DNA from: Rhodothermales bacterium
GTDB lineage: Bacteria > Bacteroidota > Rhodothermia > Rhodothermales > JANQRZ01
Length of the DNA stretch: 64,000 nucleotides
Assembly (NCBI GenBank): GCA_039944855.1
Contig: JBDUXZ010000020.1
Span: forward strand, 62,001-126,000
Reading direction: 5' to 3'
The notes beneath the pieces were generated by a model that had not been told where the DNA came from, made no database searches, and saw only the letters and a list, made by a program, of their open reading frames with translations. Of this stretch, positions 1 through 8,409 are shown piece after piece; positions within the stretch are counted from its first letter, which is position 1, and each line of letters opens with the position of its first letter. The position numbers were made by a program, and so were the translations under genes.

Positions 1-127
1 CAAGGATGTCGCTAAGCGACGGGCCATTGGGGTCCTGAACGTCGTCGATGTCGAGGGCATCACAGCCCGCGAGGGCGAGGCCCAAGACGAAGACGGCCAG
101 GAGGAGAGGAGCGTGTGTTCGGTTCAT
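1..127 (-). CDS. SusD/RagB-family lipoprotein, N-terminal fragment
   Basis: Only the first 42 codons lie in the window; the gene runs off the left edge. The product starts with a lipoprotein signal peptide, a hydrophobic stretch ending LALAGC, so the cysteine near residue 22 should be lipidated. It continues with DVQDPNGPSLSDIL, the kind of short Asp/Asn/Pro-rich stretch that opens many SusD/RagB outer-membrane lipoproteins. It directly follows the SusC-like receptor on the same strand with a 74-bp gap, the usual susC-susD order. SusD proteins sit on the cell surface, bind the nutrient and form the lid of the SusC channel. The substrate cannot be told from this fragment. No Shine-Dalgarno sequence is present. 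Confidence 0.75.
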   Translation of the reverse strand, partial: MNRTHAPLLLAVFVLGLALAGCDALDIDDVQDPNGPSLSDIL

Positions 128-201
128 CACAGAGGAGGCTAGAGTTCGGGGTCGCGCGGCGGCCGGACCGCCCAGCCGCCGCGCACGGAGAGCGACAGGG
201 C

Positions 202-3200
202 CTAGAGGCCGACGCTCACGTGGAAGAGGTACTGCCGCGCGCTTGGGTACGGCGTCACGTCAACGCCCGACGCGACGGGCTGTGAGCCGAAGTTGCTCAC
301 CTCAGGATCGTAGCCCGAGTAGCCCGTGATCGTGAAGAGGTTGCGCGCCGAGGCGCCGATGCGGAACGTCCGCAGGCCGAACGCGCCGGTGTACCGATCG
401 AGCAGGCTCTTCGGGAGGTTGTAGTACAAGCCGAGCTCGCGGAGGCGGAAGTACGAGGCGTCCTCGACGAAGCGCTCGGCGCCGGGCGTGCTCGTCCGCT
501 CCTCGAACGAGGACTCGCCGAAGTCCGGGCTCGTCCCCGTGAGGTCGTAGAGGAAGTACGTGAGGTTGATCACGTCGCCGCCCTTCTTCCAGTGGGCGAA
601 CACGTTGAGCGTGAGGTTGTCGAAGATCGTGAAGTCGTTCGAGAAGCTCATCTGGAAATCCGGGGCCACGTCGCCGAGTTGGAACTCGCCGTCGGTCCGG
701 CCGTCGCCATCGCGGTCCGCGGTGCCGACGATCTGCGTGGGGCTCTCGCCCTCCTCGATGCGGACGACGCCGAGCGACGAGGCGAACCCGCCGCCGGCAG
801 CGTTGAACGGCTCCACGTTCAGCTCCGTCACTTCAGAGCTGTTCGTCCAGAAGCTCGTCCGCGAGACCCACCGCACGGCGTCCACGTCGACGGGGAGCAC
901 GGTCAACCCGACTTCGAGGCCCTGGTTGACAAGCTCACCGCCATTAAAGAACTCGACGCCGAAGCCCGTCGACGGCGGGAGCGCGCGCGTGAGCAGGAGG
1001 TCGCTGACGTTCTTGCGGTAGATCGTGAACTCGAGGTTCGCGCGCCCGTCGAGCGCGCTGATGTCGAGGCCGCCCTCGATCTCGTTCGTCCGCTCGGGCA
1101 GGATGTCCGCTGCCCCAAGCGTGGCCCCGACGAGTGAGCCGACGGTGCCACCGATGTTGACGGCGTTGAACGAGGTGAACTTCGCCCCGAACGGCGCGAT
1201 GTTGCCCGTCTGCCCGAACGCCACCCGGAACTTGAACTGGTCGATCTGATCGTAGCTCCAGAAGGGGAACTCGGCCACGTTCACCGCGAGCGACGCCTTC
1301 GGGTAGAAGTAGAACTTCTCGACGTCGCCGTTGAGGTTCGAACGGTCGGCGCGGAGACCGAGCGTGGCAACGACACGGTCAGCGTAGTTCGCTTCGGTTT
1401 GCCCAAAGAACGCCTGGTTCTCCTCGATAATGCGGAGCTGCCGTGTGGCCGTGAGCGAGGCGGCTTGGTTTACGTTCTGCTGCCCCGGCACGAGGCCGCG
1501 CGCGAGGAGGGAGATGCTGTTGCTGTTGTTGTTCGTCCCCGTGATCCCGGCCTGCGTCGTGAAAAAGAGCCGGTTGGCGGGCAGGTTGAACGAGTGGACG
1601 AGCGCGCCGCGATAGTTCGTGTTGAGGCTGCTCGTCTCGCCGAGAATCGAGGTACCGATGCTGTTGCCGCCACGGGCCTGCTCGAACTGAAGCTCGCGTG
1701 GGGCGAGCACCTCGCTCTCAAGCCCGTAGTAGTCGACGCCTGCCTCGACGACGGCCTGGAGCGCCTGCCGCTCGTCGCGGAGGACGTCGTAGGTAAAGCG
1801 GCCCGAAGAGAGCACGCGGTTGACGGTCTCCTCGTTCGTGAGGAGGGCGATCGTCTGAAGCGGATTCGACGAAGCCACGAGGTCGTTGACGGGGAACACC
1901 CCGTTCGCGTCCTCGCGGATATCCACGAAGCTCGGCGTCGAGAGGAGCGCGATGCCGAGCGAGGTGCCGGAGTTGTCGTTGCCCGTGATGCCGCGCGCCG
2001 TGACGGAGCGGACGTAGTTCGAGGTGACGTCTACCGACGCCCGGTTGGAGAAGCGGTGCGAGAGGTTCGCCCGCACGGACTGCTTGTCGTAGCCCGTCCG
2101 CTCGACAATCGCCCCGTCGTTCTTCACCTGGCCCGAGACGAAGAACTGCGTCCGCTCGTTGCCGCCGGAGATCGAGAGATCCGTCGTCGAGAGCACGCCG
2201 GTGTTGCCGAAGATCTCGTCCTCGTAATCGATGAACCCGCCGGGGGCGGTATACGAATCGCGGACGTTCTGGACGGCGGCTTCGTAGTCGGCGATGTCTT
2301 CCGGCGTCGTTTCGGGGTCGCTCGGGTCCGGCGGCGAGCCGGCAAACGTGGAGATGGCCTCGTCGATGGTGAAACGCCGGACGCCGAGGCGGTTGGCGAT
2401 CGTCGTCGCGCCGATGGACTGGGAGAAGCGGACGTTCGTACCCGCGCCCGCGCGGCCTTTCTTCGTGCTGATGACGACGACGCCGTTCGAAGCGCGCGAC
2501 CCATAGATCGCCGCCGCACTCGCGCCTTTGAGCACCTCGACGGACTCGATGTCCTCGGGGTTGATGTCGGCGATGCGGTTGACGGCGTTGTCTTGGCTGC
2601 TCGGGGCCTCGCCGCGCGAGGCCGCCGTGAGCGCGTTGATCCCGTTCGGAACCGCGTCATTGTTCACAATCACCCCGTCGACGACGTAGAGCGGCTCCGC
2701 ACGCCCGGTGATCGTGGAGACGCCGCGGAGGCGGACGGAGAAGCCGCCACCGGGCGCGCCCGAGTTCGAGGTGATGACGGCGCCGGTGATCTTCCCTTGC
2801 AGCGCGCCGTCGAGCGTGGAGGGCGTGGTCACCCCCGCGAGCTCGCGCGCCGAGATCGTCTCGACGGAGTTAGCGAGGTTCTGCCGCTTGACGGACGAAG
2901 CGAGACCGGTCACGACGACCTCGTCGAGCCCGAGCAGGTCCTCCTCTAGCTGCACGTCGACGACGGCCTGCCCCTCCGGCACGGCGACCTCTTGCGTCCG
3001 GTAGCCAACGAACGTGTAGATGAGCGTGCGGTTGTTGATCGGTAGCGCGATCTGATAGCTCCCGTCGACGTTCGTGATCGTGCCGATCTGGGTGGCTTCG
3101 ACGCGGATGTTGACGCCGGGTAGCGGCTCGCCGCTGTCGGCGTCCGTGACAGTACCGCTGATCTGCGTGGTCTGGGCGAACGCGGCGGGGCCTAGCAGCA

Positions 3201-3243
3201 AGGCCAGGAGCATCAGCCAGCGTGTGGGGTGGGAAGGCATCAT
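202..3243 (-). CDS. SusC/RagA-family TonB-linked outer membrane receptor
   Basis: The 1013-residue product is an outer-membrane active transporter powered through TonB. Residues 1-23 form a signal peptide ending AFA. Residues 28-105 are a carboxypeptidase-regulatory-like domain (SGTVTDADSGEPLPGVNI), the extra N-terminal domain that marks SusC/RagA proteins. LDEVVVTG at about 106-113 is TonB-box-like. The plug domain follows, with the family motif SVEVLKGASAAAIYGSRAS, and then a long beta barrel ending in an aromatic strand (YLFHVSVGL). A SusD-like lipoprotein gene follows immediately, so the pair should import an oligosaccharide, peptide or similar ligand. No hydrolase or sensor gene lies on the visible side, so the substrate is unknown. 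A phylum-type promoter lies just upstream. Confidence 0.93.
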   Translation of the reverse strand: MMPSHPTRWLMLLALLLGPAAFAQTTQISGTVTDADSGEPLPGVNIRVEATQIGTITNVDGSYQIALPINNRTLIYTFVGYRTQEVAVPEGQAVVDVQLEEDLLGLDEVVVTGLASSVKRQNLANSVETISARELAGVTTPSTLDGALQGKITGAVITSNSGAPGGGFSVRLRGVSTITGRAEPLYVVDGVIVNNDAVPNGINALTAASRGEAPSSQDNAVNRIADINPEDIESVEVLKGASAAAIYGSRASNGVVVISTKKGRAGAGTNVRFSQSIGATTIANRLGVRRFTIDEAISTFAGSPPDPSDPETTPEDIADYEAAVQNVRDSYTAPGGFIDYEDEIFGNTGVLSTTDLSISGGNERTQFFVSGQVKNDGAIVERTGYDKQSVRANLSHRFSNRASVDVTSNYVRSVTARGITGNDNSGTSLGIALLSTPSFVDIREDANGVFPVNDLVASSNPLQTIALLTNEETVNRVLSSGRFTYDVLRDERQALQAVVEAGVDYYGLESEVLAPRELQFEQARGGNSIGTSILGETSSLNTNYRGALVHSFNLPANRLFFTTQAGITGTNNNSNSISLLARGLVPGQQNVNQAASLTATRQLRIIEENQAFFGQTEANYADRVVATLGLRADRSNLNGDVEKFYFYPKASLAVNVAEFPFWSYDQIDQFKFRVAFGQTGNIAPFGAKFTSFNAVNIGGTVGSLVGATLGAADILPERTNEIEGGLDISALDGRANLEFTIYRKNVSDLLLTRALPPSTGFGVEFFNGGELVNQGLEVGLTVLPVDVDAVRWVSRTSFWTNSSEVTELNVEPFNAAGGGFASSLGVVRIEEGESPTQIVGTADRDGDGRTDGEFQLGDVAPDFQMSFSNDFTIFDNLTLNVFAHWKKGGDVINLTYFLYDLTGTSPDFGESSFEERTSTPGAERFVEDASYFRLRELGLYYNLPKSLLDRYTGAFGLRTFRIGASARNLFTITGYSGYDPEVSNFGSQPVASGVDVTPYPSARQYLFHVSVGL

Positions 3244-3277
3244 CGTAGCGTGGGGTTTGGGGATGGGATAGCCACGC

Positions 3278-3308
3278 CAAAAGTAGGCCGCCCCCCGTTA
3301 CCGAACAA
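3278..3308 (-). promoter_or_regulatory. Bacteroidota-type promoter of the susC-like gene
   Basis: Read on the minus strand, TACTTTTG (3278-3285) matches the Bacteroidota -7 consensus TAnnTTTG exactly. A TTG (3306-3308) lies 20 bases upstream, where the -33 element is expected. Transcription would start about 28 bases before the ATG at 3243. The element match is seen in the sequence; promoter activity is inferred. Confidence 0.5.
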
Positions 3309-3385
3309 GGGAATAATCCTGTACACGGACGGGGGAAGGCCCTAGTTACCTCACGTACTACGAGAAGTCACCGCTCCGAACACGA

Positions 3386-3418
3386 AAAGCCCCGCGCACG
3401 CCGAGGCGCACGCGGGGC
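3386..3418 (-). terminator. Rho-independent terminator after ftsZ
   Basis: On the minus strand an 8-bp perfect GC stem (GCCCCGCG at 3390-3397 paired with CGCGGGGC at 3411-3418) with a 13-base loop is followed directly by TTTT. It lies about 90 bases past the ftsZ stop codon and should end transcription of the division cluster before the susC-like gene. Confidence 0.75.
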
Positions 3419-3509
3419 AGGACAACCCTGGCGAGGTCATCCGGAGGGGACGTTGTGAGGGTACGGATCGCCCGTGCCAGCCCTGTGTCACGGGCCACCC
3501 ACGCCCTCG

Positions 3510-4763
3510 CTAGTCCATCATCTTCCGCAAGAACGCGGGGATGTCCGTGTCATCCTTGCGGATGCGTTCGTTGCGCCGCTTGAAGTCCTCGGCCTGGAGG
3601 CGGCGGACATTTGCAGGGCGCTTCCGCGTGCTCTCCTCGTCGTCGCTCTCCGGCGCCATCGGCGGGGTGCGGCGCTCGAAGGCGGGCGTGTCGAGGTACT
3701 TCAGGTTGTCCTCGCCCTTGTAGCCCGGCGTGAGGTCGTCGGCGCCGAGCTTGACGGTGCGGCGGACGCGCTCGGCCTTGCCCCGCGCCGTGTCGAACCC
3801 GGTCGCGATGACGGTGACGCGGAGTTCGTCGCCCATGTCGGGGTCGATGACGGTGCCGAAGATGACCTCGGCCTCGTCGCCGGCGTCGCGCTGGATGACG
3901 GACGTGGCCTGCGTGGCCTCGCGGATGCCGAGGCTCTGGCCGGCCGTGATGTTCACGAGCACGTTGCGCGCCCCGGCGATCGAGACGCCGTCGAGGAGCG
4001 GGCTGGAGATGGCTTCGAGCGCGGCGCGCTCGGCGCGCTTCTCGCCCTGCGCCGTCGCCGAGCCCATGATCGCGGTGCCGCCGTCGGCCATCGTCGTCCG
4101 CACGTCCGCGAAGTCGAGGTTGATGAGGCCGTGGACCGTGATGAGGTCGGAGATGCCGCGCGTGGCGTTGTAGAGCACGTCGTCGGCCATCTCGAAGGCG
4201 GCCACGAGCGTGGTGTCGTCCTCGGCGATGTCGAGGAGCCGCTCGTTCGGGATGACGATGAGCGTGTCGACGGTCTCTTTGAGGAGGTCGAGGCCCTCGC
4301 TCGCGGACGACATCCGCTTGCGGCCCTCGCAGTCGAACGGCTTCGTGACGATGCCGACGGTGAGGATCCCCATCCGCTTGGCGATCGCGGCGACGACGGG
4401 CGCGCCGCCGGTGCCGGTGCCGCCACCCATGCCCGCGGTCACGAAGACCATGTCGGAGCCGGCAATCGCTTTCTCGATCTCGGAGCGGCTCTCCTCCGCC
4501 GCCTCCGCACCGACGAACGGGCGGGCGCCCGCGCCGAGCCCCTTCGTCAGCTCGCGGCCGACTTGGAGCTTGACGGGCGCTTTGTTCTGGCTCAGCGCCT
4601 GCGCGTCGGTGTTGATCGCGACGAACTCGACGCCGGTGATGCCTTTGCCGATCATGTTGTTGACGGCGTTACCGCCGCCGCCGCCGACGCCGACGACGGA
4701 AATCTTGGCCTTCTCTTTCGCTTCGGCGTCGAAGGCGAAACGGCTGCTAAAGTTGTTGTTCAT
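3510..4763 (-). CDS. ftsZ: Cell division protein FtsZ
   Basis: FtsZ is the tubulin-like GTPase that polymerises into the division ring. The 417-residue product shows the N-terminal nucleotide-binding segment [14 protein letters not shown] (24-37), the tubulin signature GGGTGTGG (113-120), and a variable linker from about residue 330. It ends in the conserved peptide [11 protein letters not shown], which binds FtsA. It is the last gene of the division cluster and is followed by a strong terminator. A GGAGG six bases before the ATG is unusual here, because most genes in the window have no ribosome-binding motif. The 183-bp gap upstream of it holds repeats, so ftsZ may also be expressed separately from ftsA. 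Confidence 0.98.
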   Translation of the reverse strand: MNNNFSSRFAFDAEAKEKAKISVVGVGGGGGNAVNNMIGKGITGVEFVAINTDAQALSQNKAPVKLQVGRELTKGLGAGARPFVGAEAAEESRSEIEKAIAGSDMVFVTAGMGGGTGTGGAPVVAAIAKRMGILTVGIVTKPFDCEGRKRMSSASEGLDLLKETVDTLIVIPNERLLDIAEDDTTLVAAFEMADDVLYNATRGISDLITVHGLINLDFADVRTTMADGGTAIMGSATAQGEKRAERAALEAISSPLLDGVSIAGARNVLVNITAGQSLGIREATQATSVIQRDAGDEAEVIFGTVIDPDMGDELRVTVIATGFDTARGKAERVRRTVKLGADDLTPGYKGEDNLKYLDTPAFERRTPPMAPESDDEESTRKRPANVRRLQAEDFKRRNERIRKDDTDIPAFLRKMMD

Positions 4764-4769
4764 AATGTC

Positions 4770-4774
4770 CCTCC
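4770..4774 (-). promoter_or_regulatory. Shine-Dalgarno sequence of ftsZ
   Basis: GGAGG on the minus strand lies 6 bases before the ftsZ ATG, close to ideal spacing. The starts checked for mraZ, lexA-like, pyrG, otsA, uvrA, dnaB and the susC-like gene have no comparable motif, in keeping with the weak Shine-Dalgarno use of Bacteroidota. Confidence 0.6.
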
Positions 4775-4891
4775 GGGGAGTTTTACGCCAGGTTGTACTG
4801 CTGATCGTGTTGGTGAGTGGGGTGTGTGATGCGAGGCGTCGGGTGCCAGGGGCGACGGTGTGCCGCCCATCCCTCGGCCTTCTCCTGCGTT

Positions 4892-4919
4892 GTGATTACG
4901 TGGGTGTAGTGATTACGTG
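4892..4919 (-). repeat. Two 11-bp direct repeats upstream of ftsZ
   Basis: GTGATTACGTG (plus strand) occurs at 4892-4902 and again at 4909-4919, a 17-bp period. The pair lies in the ftsA-ftsZ gap, about 130-155 bases before the ftsZ start. It may be a regulator-binding site; there is no direct evidence of function. Confidence 0.5.
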
Positions 4920-4926
4920 TGCGCAG

Positions 4927-4950
4927 GGGCGCAGCATGCTGCGCCCTTAC
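4927..4950. repeat. Dispersed palindromic repeat at the ftsA stop codon
   Basis: Positions 4927-4946 form a perfect 20-bp palindrome (half-site GGGCGCAGCA). The copy abuts and overlaps the ftsA TAA stop (4947-4949). It belongs to the same family as the copies at 12217, 17087, 17642, 48485 and 63682. Confidence 0.7.
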
Positions 4951-6188
4951 AGTTCGTCGAACCAGCTCCGCATGCGGCCGGCGATTTTGGTGACGAGTGA
5001 GTCTCCGTCGCCGCCGTGACCGACGGTGAGGAGCGCGGACTCGGTGGTCTGGTGGCGGAGGCCGTAGAGCACGAGGCCCACGGCCGTGGAGTACATCGGG
5101 TCGGCGACTTCTTCGACGAGGCCGCCGGCGAGCCCGAGCGGCGTGCCGATCCGGGTCTCGACGCCGAGCACTTCGCTCGCGAGTTCGGCCGTGCCGGGGA
5201 TGAGCGAGCCGCCGCCGGTGAGCACGACGCCAGCCGAGAGGTGCCGCCCGTAGCCGCTCCGCTTGATCTCGATGCCGACGATCTCCATGATCTCCTCCAG
5301 CCGAGGCTGGATGATCTGCGCGAGCGTGCTCTGCCCGATCGCCTTCTCCGGCCGCCCGCCGATGCCGGGGATCGTGATCTCCTGGTCTTCCTCGACGAGG
5401 TCGACGAGCGCGACGCCGAACTGCCGCTTCAGCCGCTCGGCCTGGTCGTCGAGGATGCCGAGGCCTTTGCGGAGGTCGTCGGTGACCTTGTTGCCGGCGA
5501 CGGCGACGACGGCGGTGTGCCGGATCGTCTTGTCTTCGAAGACGGCGATGTCGGTCGTGCCGCCGCCGATGTCCACGAGCGCGACGCCGATCTCCTTCTC
5601 GTCGGGGTGGAGCACGGCGTAGGACGAGGCGAGCGGTTCGAGCACGATGTCGGCCACCTCGTACCCGGCCTTCTCGATGCAGCGGTAGACGTTCTTCGCC
5701 GCCGAGACGAGGCCTGTGATGATGTGGACGTTCGCTTCGAGCCGGATCCCGCTCATCCCGACGGGGTCGGCCACGCCGTCCTGCCCGTCGACGATGAACT
5801 CCTGCGGGATGACGTGGAGGATCCGCCGATCGGCGGGCATCGCGACGTGCTGCGTGTCTTCGAGCAGGCGGTCCACGTCGTGCTGCGTGATCTCGCCGGT
5901 GCGCGACGAGATCACGCCGCGGCTCTGGAAGCTCTGGATGTGGTCGCCCGCGATCCCGACGTAGACGCTGTGCGCCTCGACGCCGGCTGCGCGCTCGGCC
6001 TCGCCGATGGCCTCCTGCACGGCCGCCACCGTCTTGTCGATGTTCACGACGACCCCGCGGTTCAGCCCTTCGGAGAGCGCCACGCCGACGCCGAGCACGT
6101 TAATCCGGTCGAGTTCGTCAGCGGCGGCGACGACCGCGCACACCTTCGTCGTTCCGATGTCTACGCCGACTACGATGCGTTCATTCAT
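4947..6188 (-). CDS. ftsA: Cell division protein FtsA
   Basis: FtsA is the actin-like ATPase that ties FtsZ filaments to the inner membrane and recruits later division proteins. The ATG at 6188 gives 413 residues starting MNERIVVGVDIGTTKV, with the phosphate-1 motif at residues 5-19. The open frame continues upstream but would add about 61 low-complexity residues overlapping ftsQ, so that longer start was rejected. The second phosphate motif (VDIGGGTTDIAVF) and the adenosine motif (LTGGGSLIPG) are present. The C-terminal KIAGRMRSWFDEL is the expected amphipathic membrane-targeting helix. It lies 43 bp after ftsQ, and a palindromic repeat sits at its stop codon. Confidence 0.96.
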   Translation of the reverse strand: MNERIVVGVDIGTTKVCAVVAAADELDRINVLGVGVALSEGLNRGVVVNIDKTVAAVQEAIGEAERAAGVEAHSVYVGIAGDHIQSFQSRGVISSRTGEITQHDVDRLLEDTQHVAMPADRRILHVIPQEFIVDGQDGVADPVGMSGIRLEANVHIITGLVSAAKNVYRCIEKAGYEVADIVLEPLASSYAVLHPDEKEIGVALVDIGGGTTDIAVFEDKTIRHTAVVAVAGNKVTDDLRKGLGILDDQAERLKRQFGVALVDLVEEDQEITIPGIGGRPEKAIGQSTLAQIIQPRLEEIMEIVGIEIKRSGYGRHLSAGVVLTGGGSLIPGTAELASEVLGVETRIGTPLGLAGGLVEEVADPMYSTAVGLVLYGLRHQTTESALLTVGHGGDGDSLVTKIAGRMRSWFDEL

Positions 6189-6231
6189 GGTTGGATGGGT
6201 TGAGGGTCGTCGGGCGGGCGACGACGGATGA

Positions 6232-6993
6232 TTATTCGCTGGTAACAATTTGACCGTCGAACCGGAGGTCGATCCGGCGGACGGGCGTGTCGGGGCGGGG
6301 GAGGACGGCCTGGTCCCAGAAAGCTTGGAGCTGGCCGAGCTTTTCGGCGAAGCCGCTGCGGCCGAGCGCAACGGGGATGGACGCGCCGCCGGGCGTGGGC
6401 GCCGTCGCGAGCGTGAAGCTGCCGTCCGCTGCCCGCTCGACCGACGAGACGAGCGCGTCGGTGGCGTCGGGCACGGCGGCGAGCACGGCGAGGAGGTCGA
6501 GCACGGCGGCGTCTTCGACGGGCTGCGTCGGCTGGTAGGCGGGGAAGCGGCCCTGGAAGAGGGGCACGTCGTAGGCGGCGCCCGCAGCGAGCGGCATCAT
6601 GAAGCCCGCAGCGTCGAAGAAGTAGCTCGGCCGGCCGGCGCCGTCGAGCACGAGCGCGACCGGCACCCGCTCCGTCACGTCCACCGCGAGCGTGCCCGTC
6701 ATCCAGCGCGTGACGCTCGCCTCGGCCACCCACGGGTGACGGCGGACGCGGTCGGCGAGGATCTCGGGGTCGAGGCTGAACAGGAACGCGGAGTCCGGCA
6801 CGGCGGCGAGGTCGAGCACGGCGCTCGTGTCCGCGTGCACCGCGCCCGAGACGGTGACGGCCCGGACCGGCACTGTCGCCTGCCACCGCCATCCGACCAC
6901 GCCAAGTGCGACGACGGCCCCGAGGCCGAGGAGAACGACGATCCGGCGGACGATCCGGCGGCGGCGCTGTTGCTGTTTCGTGTCGCGTGCCAT
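6232..6993 (-). CDS. ftsQ: Cell division protein FtsQ/DivIB
   Basis: FtsQ is a single-pass inner-membrane protein that, with its partners, joins the early division ring to the septal peptidoglycan synthases. The 253-residue product has a short Arg/Lys-rich cytoplasmic tail (1-16), one membrane segment (about 17-36), and a POTRA domain (about 42-112) beginning RAVTVSGAVHADTSAV and containing HPWVAEASVTRW. A less conserved periplasmic domain follows. It starts 3 bp after the murC stop, so it is almost certainly translated from the same transcript. Sequence conservation in this family is low; position between murC and ftsA supports the call. Confidence 0.9.
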   Translation of the reverse strand: MARDTKQQQRRRRIVRRIVVLLGLGAVVALGVVGWRWQATVPVRAVTVSGAVHADTSAVLDLAAVPDSAFLFSLDPEILADRVRRHPWVAEASVTRWMTGTLAVDVTERVPVALVLDGAGRPSYFFDAAGFMMPLAAGAAYDVPLFQGRFPAYQPTQPVEDAAVLDLLAVLAAVPDATDALVSSVERAADGSFTLATAPTPGGASIPVALGRSGFAEKLGQLQAFWDQAVLPRPDTPVRRIDLRFDGQIVTSE

Positions 6994-6996
6994 CGC

Positions 6997-8409
6997 TCAG
7001 CCCTCCCCGTCGTTGAGGGTGGCCAGGAACGCTTCCCCGCTCTTCCAGATGTCGCCCGCGCCCATCGTGATCACGAGGTCGCCGGGCTTCACCACCTGCT
7101 GGAGGTATGTCGGCACGTCGGCTTTCTCGGGCACGAACCGCACGTCGCGGTGGCCGTAGCGCGAGGTGAGGTCGGCGAGCATCCGGCCGCTGACGCCGTC
7201 GATGGGCTCCTCGCGCGCGCCGTAGATCTCGGTCAGCACGAGCACGTCGGCGTCGAAGAACGCCCGCGCGAAGCCGTCCTGAAAGTCGCGCGTGCGCGAG
7301 TAGAGATGCGGCTGGAAGACGGCGACGACGCGGCGGTTCGGCCAGCCCTTCGCCGCGGCGTCGAGCGTCGCCTCGATCTCGGTCGGGTGGTGGGCGTAGT
7401 CGTCGATCACGATCACGTCGCCGGCCTCGCCCTTGATCTGGAAGCGCCGGTCGACGCCGGTGAAGCCGGCGAGGGCCTTTTGGATCTTCGCGAACGGGAT
7501 GTCCAGTTCCAGCCCGACGCAGACGGCGGCGAGCGCGTTCTGCACGTTGTGGAGGCCGGGCACGCCGAGCGTCACCTCGCCGAGCGGCGTCGCCTCGCGG
7601 ACGACGGTGAACCGCGTCACGGCCCCGTCCTGCACGAGCGACTCGGCGCGGACCTGCGCCTGCCGGCTCGTCCCGTACGTGATCACGCGGCGCTCGACGT
7701 CGCCGAGCACCTCGCGCACCTCGGCGTCGTCGAGGCAGAGGATGGCGGCGCCGAAGAAGGGGACGGAGTTGGCGAACTGGATGAAGGCGCCCTTGAGGTC
7801 GTCGAGATCCTTATAGATGTCGAGGTGGTCGGCCTCGATGTTCGTGACGACGGCGACAATCGGCGTGAGGCGGAGGAACGTGCGGTCGTACTCGTCGGCC
7901 TCGATGATGATGATGTCGCCCTCGCCGCTGACGGCGTTCGAGTCGAACACGGCGACTTTGCCGCCGACGATGATCGTCGGGTCGAACCCGCCCTCGCGCA
8001 CGACGAGGCCGGTCATGCTCGTCGTCGTCGTCTTCCCGTGCGTGCCGGCGATGCCGACGCCGTACTTCGCGCGCATCAGCTCGCCGAGCATCTCGGCGCG
8101 GCGGATGAGCGGGATCCGGCGGCGCTCGGCCTCAACGGTCTCGGGGTTCTGGCCGGGCTTGACGGCGGAGGAGTAGACGACGACGTCGGCGTCGGTCACC
8201 TGCTCGGCGGCGTGGCCCTTGTGGATCGTCGCGCCGAGCGATTGGAGCCGCTCGGTGACGGGGCTCGCCTGGAGGTCGGACCCGCTCACGCGGTAGCCGC
8301 GCGCGAGGAGGACCTCGGCGATCGACGACATCCCGATCCCGCCGATGCCGACCATGTGGACGTTTTTGATCCGTCCGAAAGAGGCTTGCCTGCGCATCGC
8401 GTCGGTCAT
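6997..8409 (-). CDS. murC: UDP-N-acetylmuramate--L-alanine ligase
   Basis: MurC adds L-alanine to UDP-MurNAc with ATP, the first step in building the peptidoglycan stem peptide in the cytoplasm. The 470-residue product has the UDP-binding glycine-rich loop VGIGGIGMSS (20-29), the ligase P-loop GTHGKTTT (122-129), the central-domain segment NIEADHLDIY and the late-domain segment VIDDYAHHPTEIEATL, all typical of MurC rather than MurD, E or F. Length is normal. It overlaps the murG stop by 4 bp (ATGA), suggesting coupled translation. Confidence 0.97.
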   Translation of the reverse strand: MTDAMRRQASFGRIKNVHMVGIGGIGMSSIAEVLLARGYRVSGSDLQASPVTERLQSLGATIHKGHAAEQVTDADVVVYSSAVKPGQNPETVEAERRRIPLIRRAEMLGELMRAKYGVGIAGTHGKTTTTSMTGLVVREGGFDPTIIVGGKVAVFDSNAVSGEGDIIIIEADEYDRTFLRLTPIVAVVTNIEADHLDIYKDLDDLKGAFIQFANSVPFFGAAILCLDDAEVREVLGDVERRVITYGTSRQAQVRAESLVQDGAVTRFTVVREATPLGEVTLGVPGLHNVQNALAAVCVGLELDIPFAKIQKALAGFTGVDRRFQIKGEAGDVIVIDDYAHHPTEIEATLDAAAKGWPNRRVVAVFQPHLYSRTRDFQDGFARAFFDADVLVLTEIYGAREEPIDGVSGRMLADLTSRYGHRDVRFVPEKADVPTYLQQVVKPGDLVITMGAGDIWKSGEAFLATLNDGEG

